A stretch of DNA of 64,000 bases from Tetrapyrgos nigripes (GCA_013368315.1 JAACJM010000143.1:150389-214388), one strand, 5' to 3'. Shown: positions 1 through 11,493, counted from the stretch's first letter. Notes: generated from the sequence alone by a model not told the origin. A program made the numbers and translations.

Positions 1-625
1 GGAATTCCCGAGTTTGAAGAGTTGAGTTTGACGTTTTCTGGTCTTTGGAAAGGGACAAAGTCAGATTTGTTGGAGATTGTGGGATCGATTTCGTTGATTG
101 CTAGGAGTGGGAGGATTGGGAAGGATAATAATTTGGAAGAGTTGAAGATTAGATGGATTGCGGGGGATGGGATTTCGGATGTGGGTGTCTATCTGTTTAT
201 TCTTTCTTCCTTCCCGTCTGGGCGCTCAAGTTCTCTCTCGTTTCCCTCTCTACAGGCCAAAGCTGCTCGATATGGCCGGTCTTTCAGAAGATTACTACTC
301 TTTATCACAGAATCCCAACTCCCCTGCCATGATTAAACGCGACGGCTACATTTGTAGCTGTTCACGAAGTTCTTCACCCTGTTCCTCAGCTATGTCTACA
401 TCTTCTTCATGGGATAACAGTGGTTCAGAAGGGGAAGACTGCACCATAGACGATTGTGATCCTTTCCTTCATCGTCAACATGGATATATCGCTGCTTGGA
501 GGTTGTTTTGCCCGCAGCTTAGGGAAGTGAAGCTTATGAGCGGTTTGGTGTGGAGAAAGATCAATACACATTCGTCTTTGCGGCCTCAGTCAATCCCTTC
601 GACTTCTTCAAGTAGTTACGCTTAG
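1..625 (+). CDS. F-box/LRR-type protein, C-terminal part (cut by window edge)
   Basis: The frame is open from the first bases and reads a leucine-rich, strand-rich stretch (PEFEELSLTFSG, then NLEELKIRW) like the C-terminal repeats of mushroom F-box proteins. An intron of about 70 bp fits at 186-255 (GTGTCT to TACAG) and joins GISDVG to PKLLDMAGL in frame. The second exon holds an acidic serine-rich insert (GSEGEDCTIDD) followed by AAWRLFCPQLREVKL and GLVWRKI, which resemble the closing repeat of these proteins (WxxxCPxLREVxL ... FVWRR). The N-terminal F-box lies outside the window. Such proteins usually act as substrate receptors of SCF ubiquitin ligases; the substrate is unknown. The frame stops at 625, slightly after the recognisable part, so a small frame change near the end is possible. 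Confidence 0.5.
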
Positions 626-1277
626 GCAGACTCTAGTCAGGTCGACGAACTTCGAGAATATCGGGCTGTCTGTTCGATAGAATGGACTGATTGGGAGCAT
701 GAAGCAAGTTGGGTTATGAATGGAAACGTGGGTTTGGATGTCTGTCTCAGGCTCGTCTGCTGCGTCTGGGACTTTAGAGGAGTTAGGAAAGTTGACAGGC
801 AAAGGAGATATGATTATGAGGATGAAGTTGGAGGATTGGAGACGAAAGAGGGAGCATAATTCGTGGTTGACTCTTGAGCAGAGTCATCGGCTTGGTGTGT
901 CTATGCTCAAAGTGATGGGGACGTGAGGCTCTGAGTCTTGAGCTAGTGGGCCTCGAATCGGATGTCGTTGCGAATCCTTGAAGTGTGCAATCGTTGGGAC
1001 ATGTGCAATGGACCTGGACTTGTGCTTGGGGTTTTTCTGATAAATAACATGTACGTACTAGTAGTTGCACGAGCAATGCACAGTGGAATATTCGCCTTTC
1101 TCGGCGAGGAAACGATTGATTCTGCGGAAACAGTGGTTGATGTGGAAGTTGCGAAAGCAGTAATTCCACCATCGTTCATCAACCTCCTTTATTGTCTCCA
1201 AAGACGAGGGCATGTTTCGGGGCGTTCTCTTCGCTTCCTGAGGTCCATCTATACCATGTGCAATCTGCTGACCAATT
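626..1277. other. Intergenic stretch, no gene recognised
   Basis: Several overlapping open frames of 60-140 codons occur on both strands, but none shows a protein I recognise, a clear splice structure or a biased composition. I treat them as chance frames between the F-box fragment and the minus-strand gene that ends near 1278. Confidence 0.4.
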
Positions 1278-3261
1278 TCAATCAGAGACCTCCAACCGTC
1301 CACGCAACTGCGACGCACCCACCGCATTCGCATTCAAACCAAAGTTCAGATGAGGTTTTCTACTCCAGTTGAGCTTCGTCTTCTGCCTGGGCATCACCTC
1401 CCTAGACTGAGACTGCATCTCGGAAGACTGGCTGAAGAACAGCGGTTTAGGCATCGGTGGAGGCATATCATTGAGATCTTCGTTATTATGGAGAAGTTGA
1501 CCACGAGTATTTTGGCTCACTGCCAGGTATTTCTGAAAATGTTGGTCAGGTAGAGAACATCGAACTGGCAAGATATGCAACCTACCTGCAATGCTGAGAA
1601 TCGACCGCCTTTTGAATTGGCGCCTTTTACAGACGATGCATAGGGTTCGCGAGGGCCTGCAGGCTCTGAGTGTCTCGAAGCGCTTCTAGTGCTAGGTTCG
1701 GGCGTAGAGGGGTGGGGGCCAAACGGGTCAGGAGACAGTGGAATAATTGGCAAGTCTGTGGTTTCTCCACGTTTTAATCCAACGGTCGGATATTGATGAA
1801 GTTCGTCTTCCAAGGCTTTTCTCCGTTGCTGAGTTTCTGGAGAAATGTCATCATTGGTATTTGCGACAAATGCTTTCGGAGCTGATGTGGTCACTCCATT
1901 GACAGCCAGACGGGGAGGAGACGGTACGGAAGATGTTGAGGCGGAATCTGGCATGACCGCTTCATTCAATTGAGAATACAGTACTGCAGGCTACTGTCTG
2001 AGTGGCCATCCCTTTGCAAAGCTGAATCAGTTACGTGGAATGACTTTACATGAAGAAAAAATCCAACTTACGAAGGAATATCAAATGAAGCATTCTGCGG
2101 AGTTGGAGGGAACACATCGGCATTCGTTTTCGCGGGCACAAGGAAGGGACGAGAAACAACGTTCTCGTGTTCATCCGTAATGTCGATTTTCAATGCTCGA
2201 GGAGAGAGTTGATTGAGGTTCTAATTTCCAAAAAACGATTTATCAAGTGATCAGCATGAACCCAAAAACGAAACTGACGAGATGAAGTGACCTACCCTCT
2301 CAATCTCATCAAGCTGTGCCTTGAGAATATACTGATTCTTGCGATGGTCGTTAGGTATCCCGAAATCATCAAACTAAATGAAATGACGTAGATCGCGGTT
2401 GAGAGGACACCTTGAAAGACACAGACAGGCATCCACTCACGTCCAAGTCTACGTCTTCACTAAGACTAGGTTCCAAACCAAGATCATCAAATACCCCTGC
2501 AACTCTCTTCCCAGACTCCGTAGGACTGCAGAGAGTTTTCGGGTCATCTTCATCTTCTGTAGGAGATTTGTCCAAGTACGGTAGGTAGGTGCTGACACGT
2601 GAGCCCGAGCCAGAACTAGGTATGACAAGTTCTGTACCCGTCGGACTGGGTGTATGAAGACTCAGAGGTGAAGGAACATGCGGACGGTGATTTTTTCCAG
2701 AGCTTGACTCTTGAGACATCCGCTCCATTATCCCTTTAACCTCTTCCGCATCATCACCTTCTGGCATCTCGCCCTCATTGTCTTCAGACTCTTCCAAATT
2801 CGCCAAATCTCCACCAGTTAGAGCAACGTCAACCACATTTGGATCTTTAGATATCCGTTTGGCACCCGAAATTTCGCGCATATCTGTCCAAGTGCCAGCG
2901 CCGCTCCCAAAGACGCCTACCAACGGATCCTTGCCTGTCGAAGCCACCCGAGCAGTCTATCGTCATCATTTGACCCTTCTTTGTTTTCTACTTCTACTTC
3001 TTCACCTTCTTCATCTTCATCTTCGACTTCTACCTCTTCACTTTCCTCGGACGCTTGTTCAACCTGCAACAGAGCATATTCCGCATTTAATTCGTCAGCA
3101 GGATGTGTCGAGTCTGCAGAGGATGAAAGCAATGAGACAGGACTAGCTGTCTGTGCTCGTAGCTTCAGCATGACAGGTGGTTTTCTGGGAGTATCAATAG
3201 ACCTCGACGCCGTTGATTTTGAATTGGACCGGGAAACAGACGCTGAGCACTGAGTAGGCAA
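1278..3261 (-). CDS. Unassigned acidic, largely disordered protein (multi-exon, frame break near 2945)
   Basis: Several minus-strand frames follow one another with plausible splice sites: a serine/glutamate-rich part (3261-2937, with runs such as EEVEVEDEDEEGEEVEVE), a part with GSGAGTWTDMREISGAKR and ALTGGDLANLEES (2936-2440), a linker read as LDEIERNLNQLSPRALKIDI (about 2330-2070), then 1969-1569 (RRKALEDELHQYPTVGLKRGE) and a tail rich in Met, Pro and Gln. The regular reading through four or five segments argues for a real gene. Between NDDDRLLG and VASTGKDPLVG near 2945 the frame shifts, as if one base had been lost, so the copy may be broken. I do not recognise the family. It lies directly downstream, on the same strand, of the ABCC and MON2 fragments and may belong to the same captured block. 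Confidence 0.4.
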
Positions 3262-3559
3262 GGAAGGAGAAGGATAGGGAAATGATGGAGTTGAGTCGTT
3301 TCCACGGGATAGGAATGAGCATAGCTGACTGATGTTGCTCCCAGCTTACGACGGTGGCGGAGTCGACTGTGTGTTCATGTCTATACCCAACCCAAGTAAA
3401 GCACCAGACATTCCTTCCTCTCTCTCGGCCTTCCAAACCCGCGTCCAGAGATGCTTCCTCTGATAACCGAGGTCCAGGTTCCTCTGGTGGTTGATCAGGA
3501 GACGACAGTGCGGAATTGGGATTTGAAACGAGGTAGAGGACGAGTCGGTTCTATTTCCG

Positions 3560-4685
3560 AGTGAGGGTCCAAGAAGGAGCTTGTCATAGAGATAGCGAGC
3601 AGTGTGACTGTCTTGTACAACTCTTCAGTGACATGATAGGAATGAAAGTTGAAATGGCTTACAACAGCGCTGAGAGGGTTGTCCAATAAGACATACTTGG
3701 TCCGAGCACATACACAGCACGGGCAAGAGCGATACTACAACCATCAATCAGCCATCTTTACCAAACCAACAACAATATTCACTCACCGAGCTTTCTGTCC
3801 ATTATTCAGACTCACCCCTCTACACATCCACACAAGTCAGATATAGCTCAGTAAGCAAAACGGAGACACCCAACGAGCTCCGATTTCCGTCGCATCCCCG
3901 TCCTCCAACATCTCCAAATTTGGCTGAGCGCACAGGCGTTTACGACAGCTTCATAACGCTGCTCGTCGTAAGGATTTCCAAAAAGAATGTTGTCATTGAT
4001 GGATTGATGCCTTAGATACGATATCGCGTGCATGAGACCGTGCTCGTCTGCCCTGTATATGTCTTCTAACATGAGAAGCCAGGTCAGACGTACCAACAGG
4101 ACAGTCTTTCCACTGCAGAACGAAAAACGTTAGAGCTCGCGTTTTGATAATCGAAAAAATAGGAACACGATGACCGAACTCACCTAGCAGGTAGGTCCCG
4201 TAACAACTGTCAACTTCTCCGAGATATCCTTCAACTCGAATTTATGATGAGCCAGCATAGACTCGGCGGTCAAAACCGACGTAATCGTTCCCGTCTCCGA
4301 AAACTCTGAAGGCACTACCTATTGCATCCCTATCCGCAACATCCTCTGTCTGTGAAGCAGGGGTGTTATTGTTATCTTCATCTTTTCCCAATCCTTGTCC
4401 TTCCCTGTCTCCTCGGCCTCGTTCCACTTCAGCGTCGCATTCTCCAGACCCAACCCTTCATCTTCAGACCCAGGTAAGTGAGGTTCAGAGAAGTCTTTCT
4501 TGAGGGAAGAGACTTGTTCCGTGACTTCTTCGTCAAGGTAGACGGCGATACAGTCCAGAACGACTTTGGTGTGTATAAGAGTTGGATGATCCAGGTCGGT
4601 AGGACGTTGAGAGGTGCACTAAAGAGTCAGAGAAAAGATAACGGTAATGGGACGAGAGCAATAGCCCAGCAACTCGTGGTTTCTG
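3560..4685 (-). pseudogene. Fragment of an ABCC (MRP-type) ABC transporter, end of TMD1 to NBD1
   Basis: Read on the minus strand, pieces appear in the order expected for a fungal ABCC exporter: end of the first membrane domain (APLNVLPTWII), the linker (VYLDEEVTEQVSSLKKD, then GLGLENATLKWNEAEE), the start of the nucleotide-binding domain (KFELKDIS, LTVVTGPT), the Q-loop/helical region (HGLMHAISYL, SINDNILFGNPYDE), and Walker B (ARTKYVLLDNPLSAV, then after an intron SHTARYLYDKLLLGP). Intron borders survive, for example GTGAGT..CTGCAG inside Walker A. Several lesions break it: a base insertion in Walker A near 4192, loss of a few residues between KDIS and LTVV, and frame changes in the linker and after ACALSQ. 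It ends after LGNRT; the second half of the transporter is absent. It cannot encode a working pump. It is joined upstream to a MON2 fragment. Confidence 0.75.
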
Positions 4686-4689
4686 CATG

Positions 4690-5430
4690 ACAATGGAACT
4701 ATAGAGAGGTGCAGAGAAGGCGGCAAAACCCTCGGAGAGTGATACGAGACACTGGATAGCAGAGAGATAAATGTAGGACTCGGGGATAGGCGGTACATCA
4801 GCTTTGTATTTGGTCAATGCTGTAGATATTCCTTCAGTGTCAAGTGTCGCCAATGATTCGGAAAGACTTACCATTGCAGTTATATCACCGAACCTTGCAA
4901 GCCCAACCTAGCACTGGATCAAATCATTCATGCCCACGACGCCCGAAACGGTTCCAGACGCTGCATTAGCGGCCATTCCTACCGTATCGCATTCATCCCC
5001 ATAGCTTGACCCAGAACCTGAAGGCGTTACAGCCTCATTTGGAACACCAACACCAAACATCTGCGAGCCTACACCGAGCAGAGCAGGCTTCTCGGTAACC
5101 AGGCACTTCAAGGTCGTAATCAAGGTACTGAAGACTTTGGAACTGGAATCTTGGCCGTTATAGGGATCCCAGACATTTCGCGTTAGCTCGGCATCGCTGC
5201 AAAGTCTGTGAGAGGGAGAATATTAGAAACTTGAGCATTAGTCCGACTTCGTTGACTTTACATTAGACATACCTATAAAATGTGATGTTTATCGTTGTAT
5301 CAGCCTCTTCTTTCCTCTCCGCCGTCTCTTCTACCGTTTGAAGTACACTGTACATATGCATGAGGGTGGTGCATATCGCCAAACTGTGACTTCCGCACGG
5401 CGGAAAATTTGTGCCTCGATTGGTACAGAT
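4690..5430 (-). pseudogene. Fragment of a MON2-like Golgi/endosomal trafficking gene
   Basis: On the minus strand three segments read as a fungal MON2 homologue (a large Arf-GEF-like trafficking scaffold): EETAERKEEADTTINITFYR, then after an intron (5206-5272, GTATGT..CACAG) LCSDAELTRNVWDPYNGQDS and TTLKCLVTEKPALLGVGSQM, and after a further interrupted stretch PPIPESYIYLSAIQCLVSL ending at IVMQKPRVAG. Only a small middle section of the very long protein is present. The part between GTVSGVVGM and PPIPES is degraded (stop and shifted frame). The fragment starts where the complex repeat ends (about 5430) and runs directly into the ABCC fragment near 4690. Because introns are kept, it is a DNA-level copy and not a retrocopy. 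I am fairly sure of the family from the SYIYL..QCLVSLSEGFAAF block. Confidence 0.65.
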
Positions 5431-5439
5431 CGTTGGGAA

Positions 5440-7637
5440 GGTGAGTCGTTGGTTCTTAGCAACGCCAACCTCTCTCATCAGAACGTCCACAACGATGTGT
5501 TGCGGGTCTTGGCAACGCTAACCTTTCCGAAAATGGTGAACACAGCTTTCGTCTACGGATGCTGAGACGACGAATAGAACACAACCTGGATGTAAATGTC
5601 AGTAATGGTGCAGATAAATGCTCGAGAGGACATACGAAGTCCAAGGCTTGTCCAAAATTGCCAATCCAAGTCCAATCTTGCGGGGAAAGTCTTCGTTGAG
5701 AGGAATCTGAAGGCCATAAAAGGTCAAAAGAGAAGTCAAGGAAAAAACAGGATCACCAACATTGTCAGGAATTTCACGGTAAGCAGATGCCTCAGTCGAC
5801 GACTCCTGCGCAGCGGCATACCTCTACATTGGCCAGCGTATATAGTTCGAAAGGTCCACGACAATGAGTCGCTGGTTCTCAGCAAGGCCAACCTCTTTTG
5901 GGAGGTCCACGACGATGTGTCGCGGGTCTTGGCAATGCTAACCTTTCCGAAAATGGTGAACGCAGCTTTCGTCTACGGATGCTGAGACGACGAATAGAAT
6001 ACAACCTGGATGTAAATGTCAGTAATGGTACAGATAAATGCTTGAGACGACGTACAAAGTCCAAGGCCTGTCCAAATTTGCCAATCCGAATCCAATCTTG
6101 CGGGAAAAGTCTTCGATTTCGTTCGTTGAGAGGAATCTGAAGGCAATAAAAGGTCAAAAAAGAAATCAAGAGAAAAAATAAGATCACCAACATTATCGGG
6201 AATTTCACGTTGAGCAGGTGCCTTAGTACGACTCCTGCGCAGCGGTAGATGGTTGGGAAGGTCCACGATGATGAGTCGCTGGTTCTAAGCAATGCCAACC
6301 TCTTTTGGGAGGTCCACGACAGCGTGTCGCGGGTCTTGGCAGTGCTGACCTTTCCAAGAATGGTGTTGGCGCCAGTAGAACGCAGGGTAGTATCGTAGAC
6401 GGAGGATGCCTCAGTCTAATCTTGCGAAAGTCTTTGGAAAGTCGTAAAGCAGTCCATAAAGCGATAAAAAGGGAAGGAACAGGGCCAGCCAAGCTGGGAA
6501 TGAGTGGACAATGGACCAAGCCAGTGTCCAAGTGCTGGCCTAGCCAGGACTGGAGTCTTGCAATGGCATACCTCTACATCGGCCAGCATAGATAGTTCGG
6601 AAGGTCCACGACGATGAGTCGCTGGTTCTCAGCAATGCCAACCTCTTTTGGGAGGTCCACGACGATGTGCCGCGGGTCTTGGCAATGCTAACCTTTCCAA
6701 GTATGATGTTGGCGCCAGCAGAACACAGGGTGGTATCGTAGACGGAGGATGTCTTCGGAAAGTTGATAAAAAGGGGAGGAACAGAGCCGGCCAAGCTGGG
6801 GAATGAGTTGTTGGTGCCAGCAGAGTGAAACATGTTGGTTTCGTACAAAGAGAATGCCTAGCTACCTGCAACGACGAATAAAACGCAATCTGGGTGTACA
6901 TATCAGTGTAATGTGTAGAGAAATCCTGCAGACAGCATACATAAGTCCAGGCCTCGCTCAAAATCGCCCAATCTTGCGAGGAAAGTCACCGATTTTGCTT
7001 GTAGCGGCGTTGAGGGAAATCTAGAAACAATGAAGGTCAATAAAGAAGGAAAGTGAAAAAAGTAGGGTCGCCAACATTGTCGGGAATTTCACGTTCAGCA
7101 GATGCTTTAGTAGGATTCCTGCGCAGCGGTAGATGGTTGGGAAGGTCCACGACGATGAGTCGCTGGTTCTAAGCAATGCCAACCTCTTTTGGGAGGTCCA
7201 CGACGGCGTGTCACGGGTCTTGGCAGTGCTGACCTTTCCAAGAATGGTGTTGGCACCAGTAGAACGCAGGGTAGTATCGTAGACGGAGGATGCCTCAGGC
7301 TAATCCTGCGAAAGTCTTCGGAAAGTCGTAAAGCAGTCCATAAAGCGATAAAAAGGGAAGGAACAGGGCCAGCCAAGCTGGGAATGAGTGGACAATGGAC
7401 CAAGCCAGTGTCCAAGTGCTGGCCTAGCCAGGACTTGAGTCTTGCAACGAGGAGATGGAGGTAAGGAGTAGAGAAGACGGAGACTTGACGCGCCCAAGAT
7501 TTGATGGTCACATGCCATCACATCATTGGGCGTCTATTTTCTATTGCTTCTCCTCTTCTTACCATCAAGTCCTGGCTCAGTCCAGCACTTAGTACTGGCT
7601 TGGATCCGGTACTTGTACTACTACTGACTTGGTCAGT
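5440..7637 (+). repeat. Complex dispersed repeat, copy A (several partial units in tandem)
   Basis: This stretch is built from repeated blocks that recur at 12, 16, 21, 27 (inverted) and 40 kb. Landmarks are GGTCCACGACGATGAGTCGC, CAACCTCTTTTGGGAGGTCC, a block containing GGCGCCAGTAGAACGCAGGG, and a terminal block with CCAGCACTTAGTACTGG. The first block occurs at about 5450, 5850, 6260, 6600 and 7150, so copy A is itself a tandem of four to five partial units. It ends at a perfect palindrome ACTGACTTGGTCAGT (7623-7637), 86 bp before the ATG of the Tnp2 gene. Both strands carry many frames of 70-150 codons, which I regard as by-products. Repeats at the ends of a CACTA-like element, or a mobile promoter module, are both possible readings. 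Confidence 0.8.
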
Positions 7638-7723
7638 CATTACCCTCCACGTTTTCTACGCGTCAAGAGTATTATTCGCGCCCCAGCCGATCACCTTCTC
7701 TGAACCACTCATTCCTCTTCTAT

Positions 7724-10700
7724 ATGTCTGGCTCACGGACTGCGCAACTTCTGCTTTGGGAAAAGGAAGTGGAATATTACTGCAGCTTGGGCACCCCCTG
7801 CAGTCAGCTTACTTTTCTCAACACCCCGGCGTTCCCCTTTGCTTACGATGAAGACGAAGAAGAGCTAGTAACCCCTAACTGTGGACGGCTCGCGCTTCTT
7901 CCCGCTAATCATAGCCGGGGTGAGCCTGCAAGACCCGCCAATCGATCTTTCTTGCTGGTGGAAACTGCTCTATTCGAGATCATCTCTGATCTGAAAGCCT
8001 TATGTCGTGATGCAGAGTATTTGGACGACGAAGAAACTCTCCTTAGAGACAGGTTGGAGACTTCCATCTCCAGTGAGCTCGTACGCATGGACCAACAGAA
8101 ACGTTTGCAATGGGACCAGGAAATTGTAGACAGTGCTAGGCACAATGGGATACCCATGGTCTTCACAGGCGCGTCATCTTCTTTCCGTTCATGCATTCTC
8201 ACTAAATGTTTGAATAGATCGTTTTTTTCATTCTCGAGCTCCTAGTCATCTGGCAGTGAGGGCTGCTACGTTGAGCGTGCTCATACAACAAAGCCTTTTC
8301 GGAAGCACGCGCCGCGCGGCTGGTGTCCAAATTCAATCCCTCAAAGATAGTTTATCCGCAGCTGGCGTCAGCGAGTCGGTGATCAGAGACATTCCCGATG
8401 ATCCCAGGACCATCCAAAAATGGTACAACATTAATCCAGTTTTGACGATATATTTGAGCTGTCCGAAATGCTTCAACCTGCATGACTTGGACGTGGAAAT
8501 CCGCTGCTGTTCCCAATGTGCTGCAGAGCTATGGAAGACGTCGAGAGTTGGTGAAAAATCGCTGGATGTTCCCATTAGGAAATACGAGCATCAAAAAATG
8601 GAAGATTGGCTGGGAAGACTGCTCAGTCGGAAAGGCATCGAGGATATCATTGATGGGTACCGCCCAAATTATCAGCAGATGCCATGGAGCAATCCAGACT
8701 ATGTAGTGGATGATATTATGCAATCTATTTGGGTTCACGAGCTCGAAGGCAGTGACGGTCACAGATTTTTCGAAGCTCCTGAGACCGAGGGTCGTTACGT
8801 CTTTGCCTTTGCATCCGATGGATTTGATCCTTTTCATATGAAGGAAGCTCATCAGTCTGCTCATTCTACTGGCCTTTGGATGGTTCTCTTGAACTTTCCT
8901 CCCCACCTACGATACCTTCCAGAGAATATGTATTTGATAGGTATTTTACCTGGTCCTAGAACACCGTCTGTTGTTCGTGGGCAGTTCAGCCCGACGCTCA
9001 AATTGGTGGTTGACGACTTAGAGAAATTTCACCTGGGTGTCAAATTCTCCAAAACCTACAAATATCCTCGAGGGTGGGCTGTACAGACAGCCTGCATCAT
9101 CATTCTTGCAGATGCTTTAGCCTTGCGAGAAATCGGTGGTTTTCCCTCAGCCACGTCTCAGTTCCCATGCACCATCTGCTATTTGCCTCTACAAAACCTT
9201 CGCGATCTCAGCAGAGTATCCTGGGATCGCAGAACGCTAATTATGCATATTCAACATGGTTCCGAGTGGAAAGATGCCGGTAGTCCTGCCCTTCAGGACG
9301 CGGCATTCAGAAAGAACCGTGTTAGATGGTCAGAGTTCAATAGGCTACCCTATTTCAACATTGTTCTGTCCTCTCAAGCAGAGTATTACCATTTATTTTT
9401 CCTCAATGCCCTTCAGGTCCACTGTCGAGAGACTTGGGGAATAGATCTCGACGAGGAAGGAGGAGACGGCAGTCGAGAGGGCGCCATGGATATTGATGAC
9501 TCGGACTCACAGGAACTCGATGTCTCCGAATCGGAACCTGAGTCCGAAGAAACAGAAACAGAACGTGATCGTAGGCCTACTGACGCCAACAGACAATACA
9601 AGACACGCGCTAAAAATGCACTCATGGAGGATGTCATAGCTCACCTTTTTGCTGCTTGCAACACCACCTTTCCTTTCGTCACCCGTACCGCTCGACAGTA
9701 TCTCCATGATTGGCATCATACTCCTCCTGACACCAAGCTTCCCGCTCCATCAGTAGGGCTGCGTTTACCTGGGGCATTGCAGACCAGTAGAAAAAGGTTG
9801 AAGATGATCCCTCTGGACCCCCGGCCCGACCTGAACATTCACGATAAATACCAGTACCTAAAGTTCATTACACGAAGTTACCAATTTGTGCATATGCCTG
9901 GAGTTCTAACCCAGAAAAAGGTCGAGGCTGCAGGCAATCTTCTTCCTTTACGTTTGCTACTCAAAGACTGTGGAGTCACTGATGTGGATGTTGCTAAACC
10001 GCGTAAAGCTGACTACGTCTCTGTGCTGTTAATTTGGGTGAGTTTGTTCCATTCTACTGGCCATTCTGCTTCTGAAGCTCTACTACTACAGGTCGAGTCT
10101 AACTTCCCACCGATCCCTCCGGAATTTGCAAGACCATCTGTGCGTGGAAATGCAGTCTTGGGCTCCGATGTCATGGACGAGGTCTATAGTGACATGAAGA
10201 GAACACTTCTGCGATCATGGATTAGTCCTGCACCTGAAGACTGGGGAACTCCCCGTCGTGGTAAGCTCTCTGCAGACGAGTGGCGAGTCATTGGCATTGT
10301 CCATCTCCCTGTCACTCTGATTCATCTGTGGGGAGTGAGAACTACTGAAAGAAAGGTGCTGATGTTGGAGAATTTCATGTATCTCATAACGGCTATTCGC
10401 CTTGCTGGGCTGCGGTCATTCAAGTTTGAACAGATAGAGCAATACCAAACCAACATCACACAGTATCTGATCACTTTGCAGAGCCTCTACGGCTCAGAAA
10501 TTGTCAGTCCACTGAAACCGCACCACCATATCATGATGCATCAGGGTGAGGCAATGTATTGGTTTGGTCCTTCTCATGCACGTAACACCAGCTGGGTAGA
10601 ACGATTCATCTTCACTCTCCAAGAGCAGAATGTAAATAATAAGTTTGGTAAGCACTGCCTTCATTCTACAATGTGATGCTCTAGTGACATGGTGAGGCAG

Positions 10701-11493
10701 GTCAACTGGAAGGCACCATGATACGGTCTTGTTCCAGGAGAGGCAATCTACACGCACTTTTGAAAGAAGACCCTGCACTGCCACACATTTTACCGCGAAC
10801 TCTTGGTGCTCTCGATAAATTGTATAGGGAAGACGCCAGAGGCACTCGTACAGCTAATTTGATAGACCCTCACAACACAAGGGCATCAGAGAATGCATGT
10901 CCTGTTCGTTTATCAGACAATGAGCTACAGGCTATAGCTCTTGAGCTTGATAGTATTTACGGAGTCGACCTGTACTATCACAACTGGCATTTACTTTCTA
11001 GAGATGCTGGCAGAGTCAAGAATGTCTCCTTAAGAGGAGTTCGCTTCTCTACACACGCTGCCCATCCAGGAAATAGTCACGTATTGGTCAGTGGAGGAAA
11101 ACCTTGCCAGATAGAAGATATATTTGTCTACACACATCTCAAGCCTGATCGAACCCCCAATGAACACATATTTGTCAAACTGCTACCTTTCCTGCACATG
11201 GCAAATGACAAAGCTGCAATCTACGGACCCGTTGCAACGGTGTACAGACAACATGGCTATGGTCTGGTGGGAGGCCTTTCCAGGGTTCCCAATAGTGCTG
11301 TCATTTTCAAAAGCGAAGAAATACGCTGTCACTGGGCAAAAGTGACCCTAGATGCAGATGTCCATGTTGTAATACCCTTAAGTGAGGTAAGTTTATTGTT
11401 TTAATTACCTGACCTTTACTGTACTTACAGGAATTGTACTCTCTAGCTGGAGCCGTGAACCTTTGTTGGGGGCTATACACAAGCTATACATGA
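7724..11493 (+). CDS. Tnp2-family transposase (CACTA/EnSpm-like), copy 1
   Basis: Four exons fit: 7724-8186 (or to 8207), 8257-10647, 10701-11386 and 11431-11493, giving about 1200 residues with compatible phases and introns of 44-70 bp. The middle carries the Tnp2 signature order: FASDGFDPFH (first catalytic Asp region), LNFPPHLRYLPENMYLIGILPGP, a second Asp in ILADALALREIGG, a Cys pair (CTIC), then RWSEFNRLPYF. In relatives the third motif reads DPMHxL; here this place reads SSQAEYYHLFF, so the usual Pro-Met-His is missing and catalysis is doubtful. An acidic serine-rich insert follows (SDSQELDVSESEPESEETE). The C-terminus (exon 3) reads as the cargo-less tail of mushroom Tnp2 proteins. The role would be cut-and-paste transposition in the nucleus. 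The start was chosen as the first ATG after the repeat; the first 40 residues recur at 41058-41170. Confidence 0.8.

Noticed and set aside
5879..6298. Minus-strand frame of about 139 codons with a hydrophobic stretch (VILFFLLISFLTFYCLQIP), repeated in most repeat copies
   Set aside because: The frame is opened and closed differently in each copy, the hydrophobic stretch comes from a T-rich intron-like tract (ending TTTTATTGCCTTCAG), and the other frames are equally open. I read it as non-coding repeat.
7189..7464. Plus-strand frame of about 90 codons (MGGPRRRVAG...) recurring in copies A, D, E and F
   Set aside because: Recurrence follows from the repeat itself. Changes between copies do not spare codon third positions, and the antisense strand is just as open.
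7500..7640. Helitron 3' end (hairpin followed by CTRR)
   Set aside because: Only copy D has CTAG at a suitable distance after the palindrome; the others do not, so the definition of a Helitron terminus is not met.
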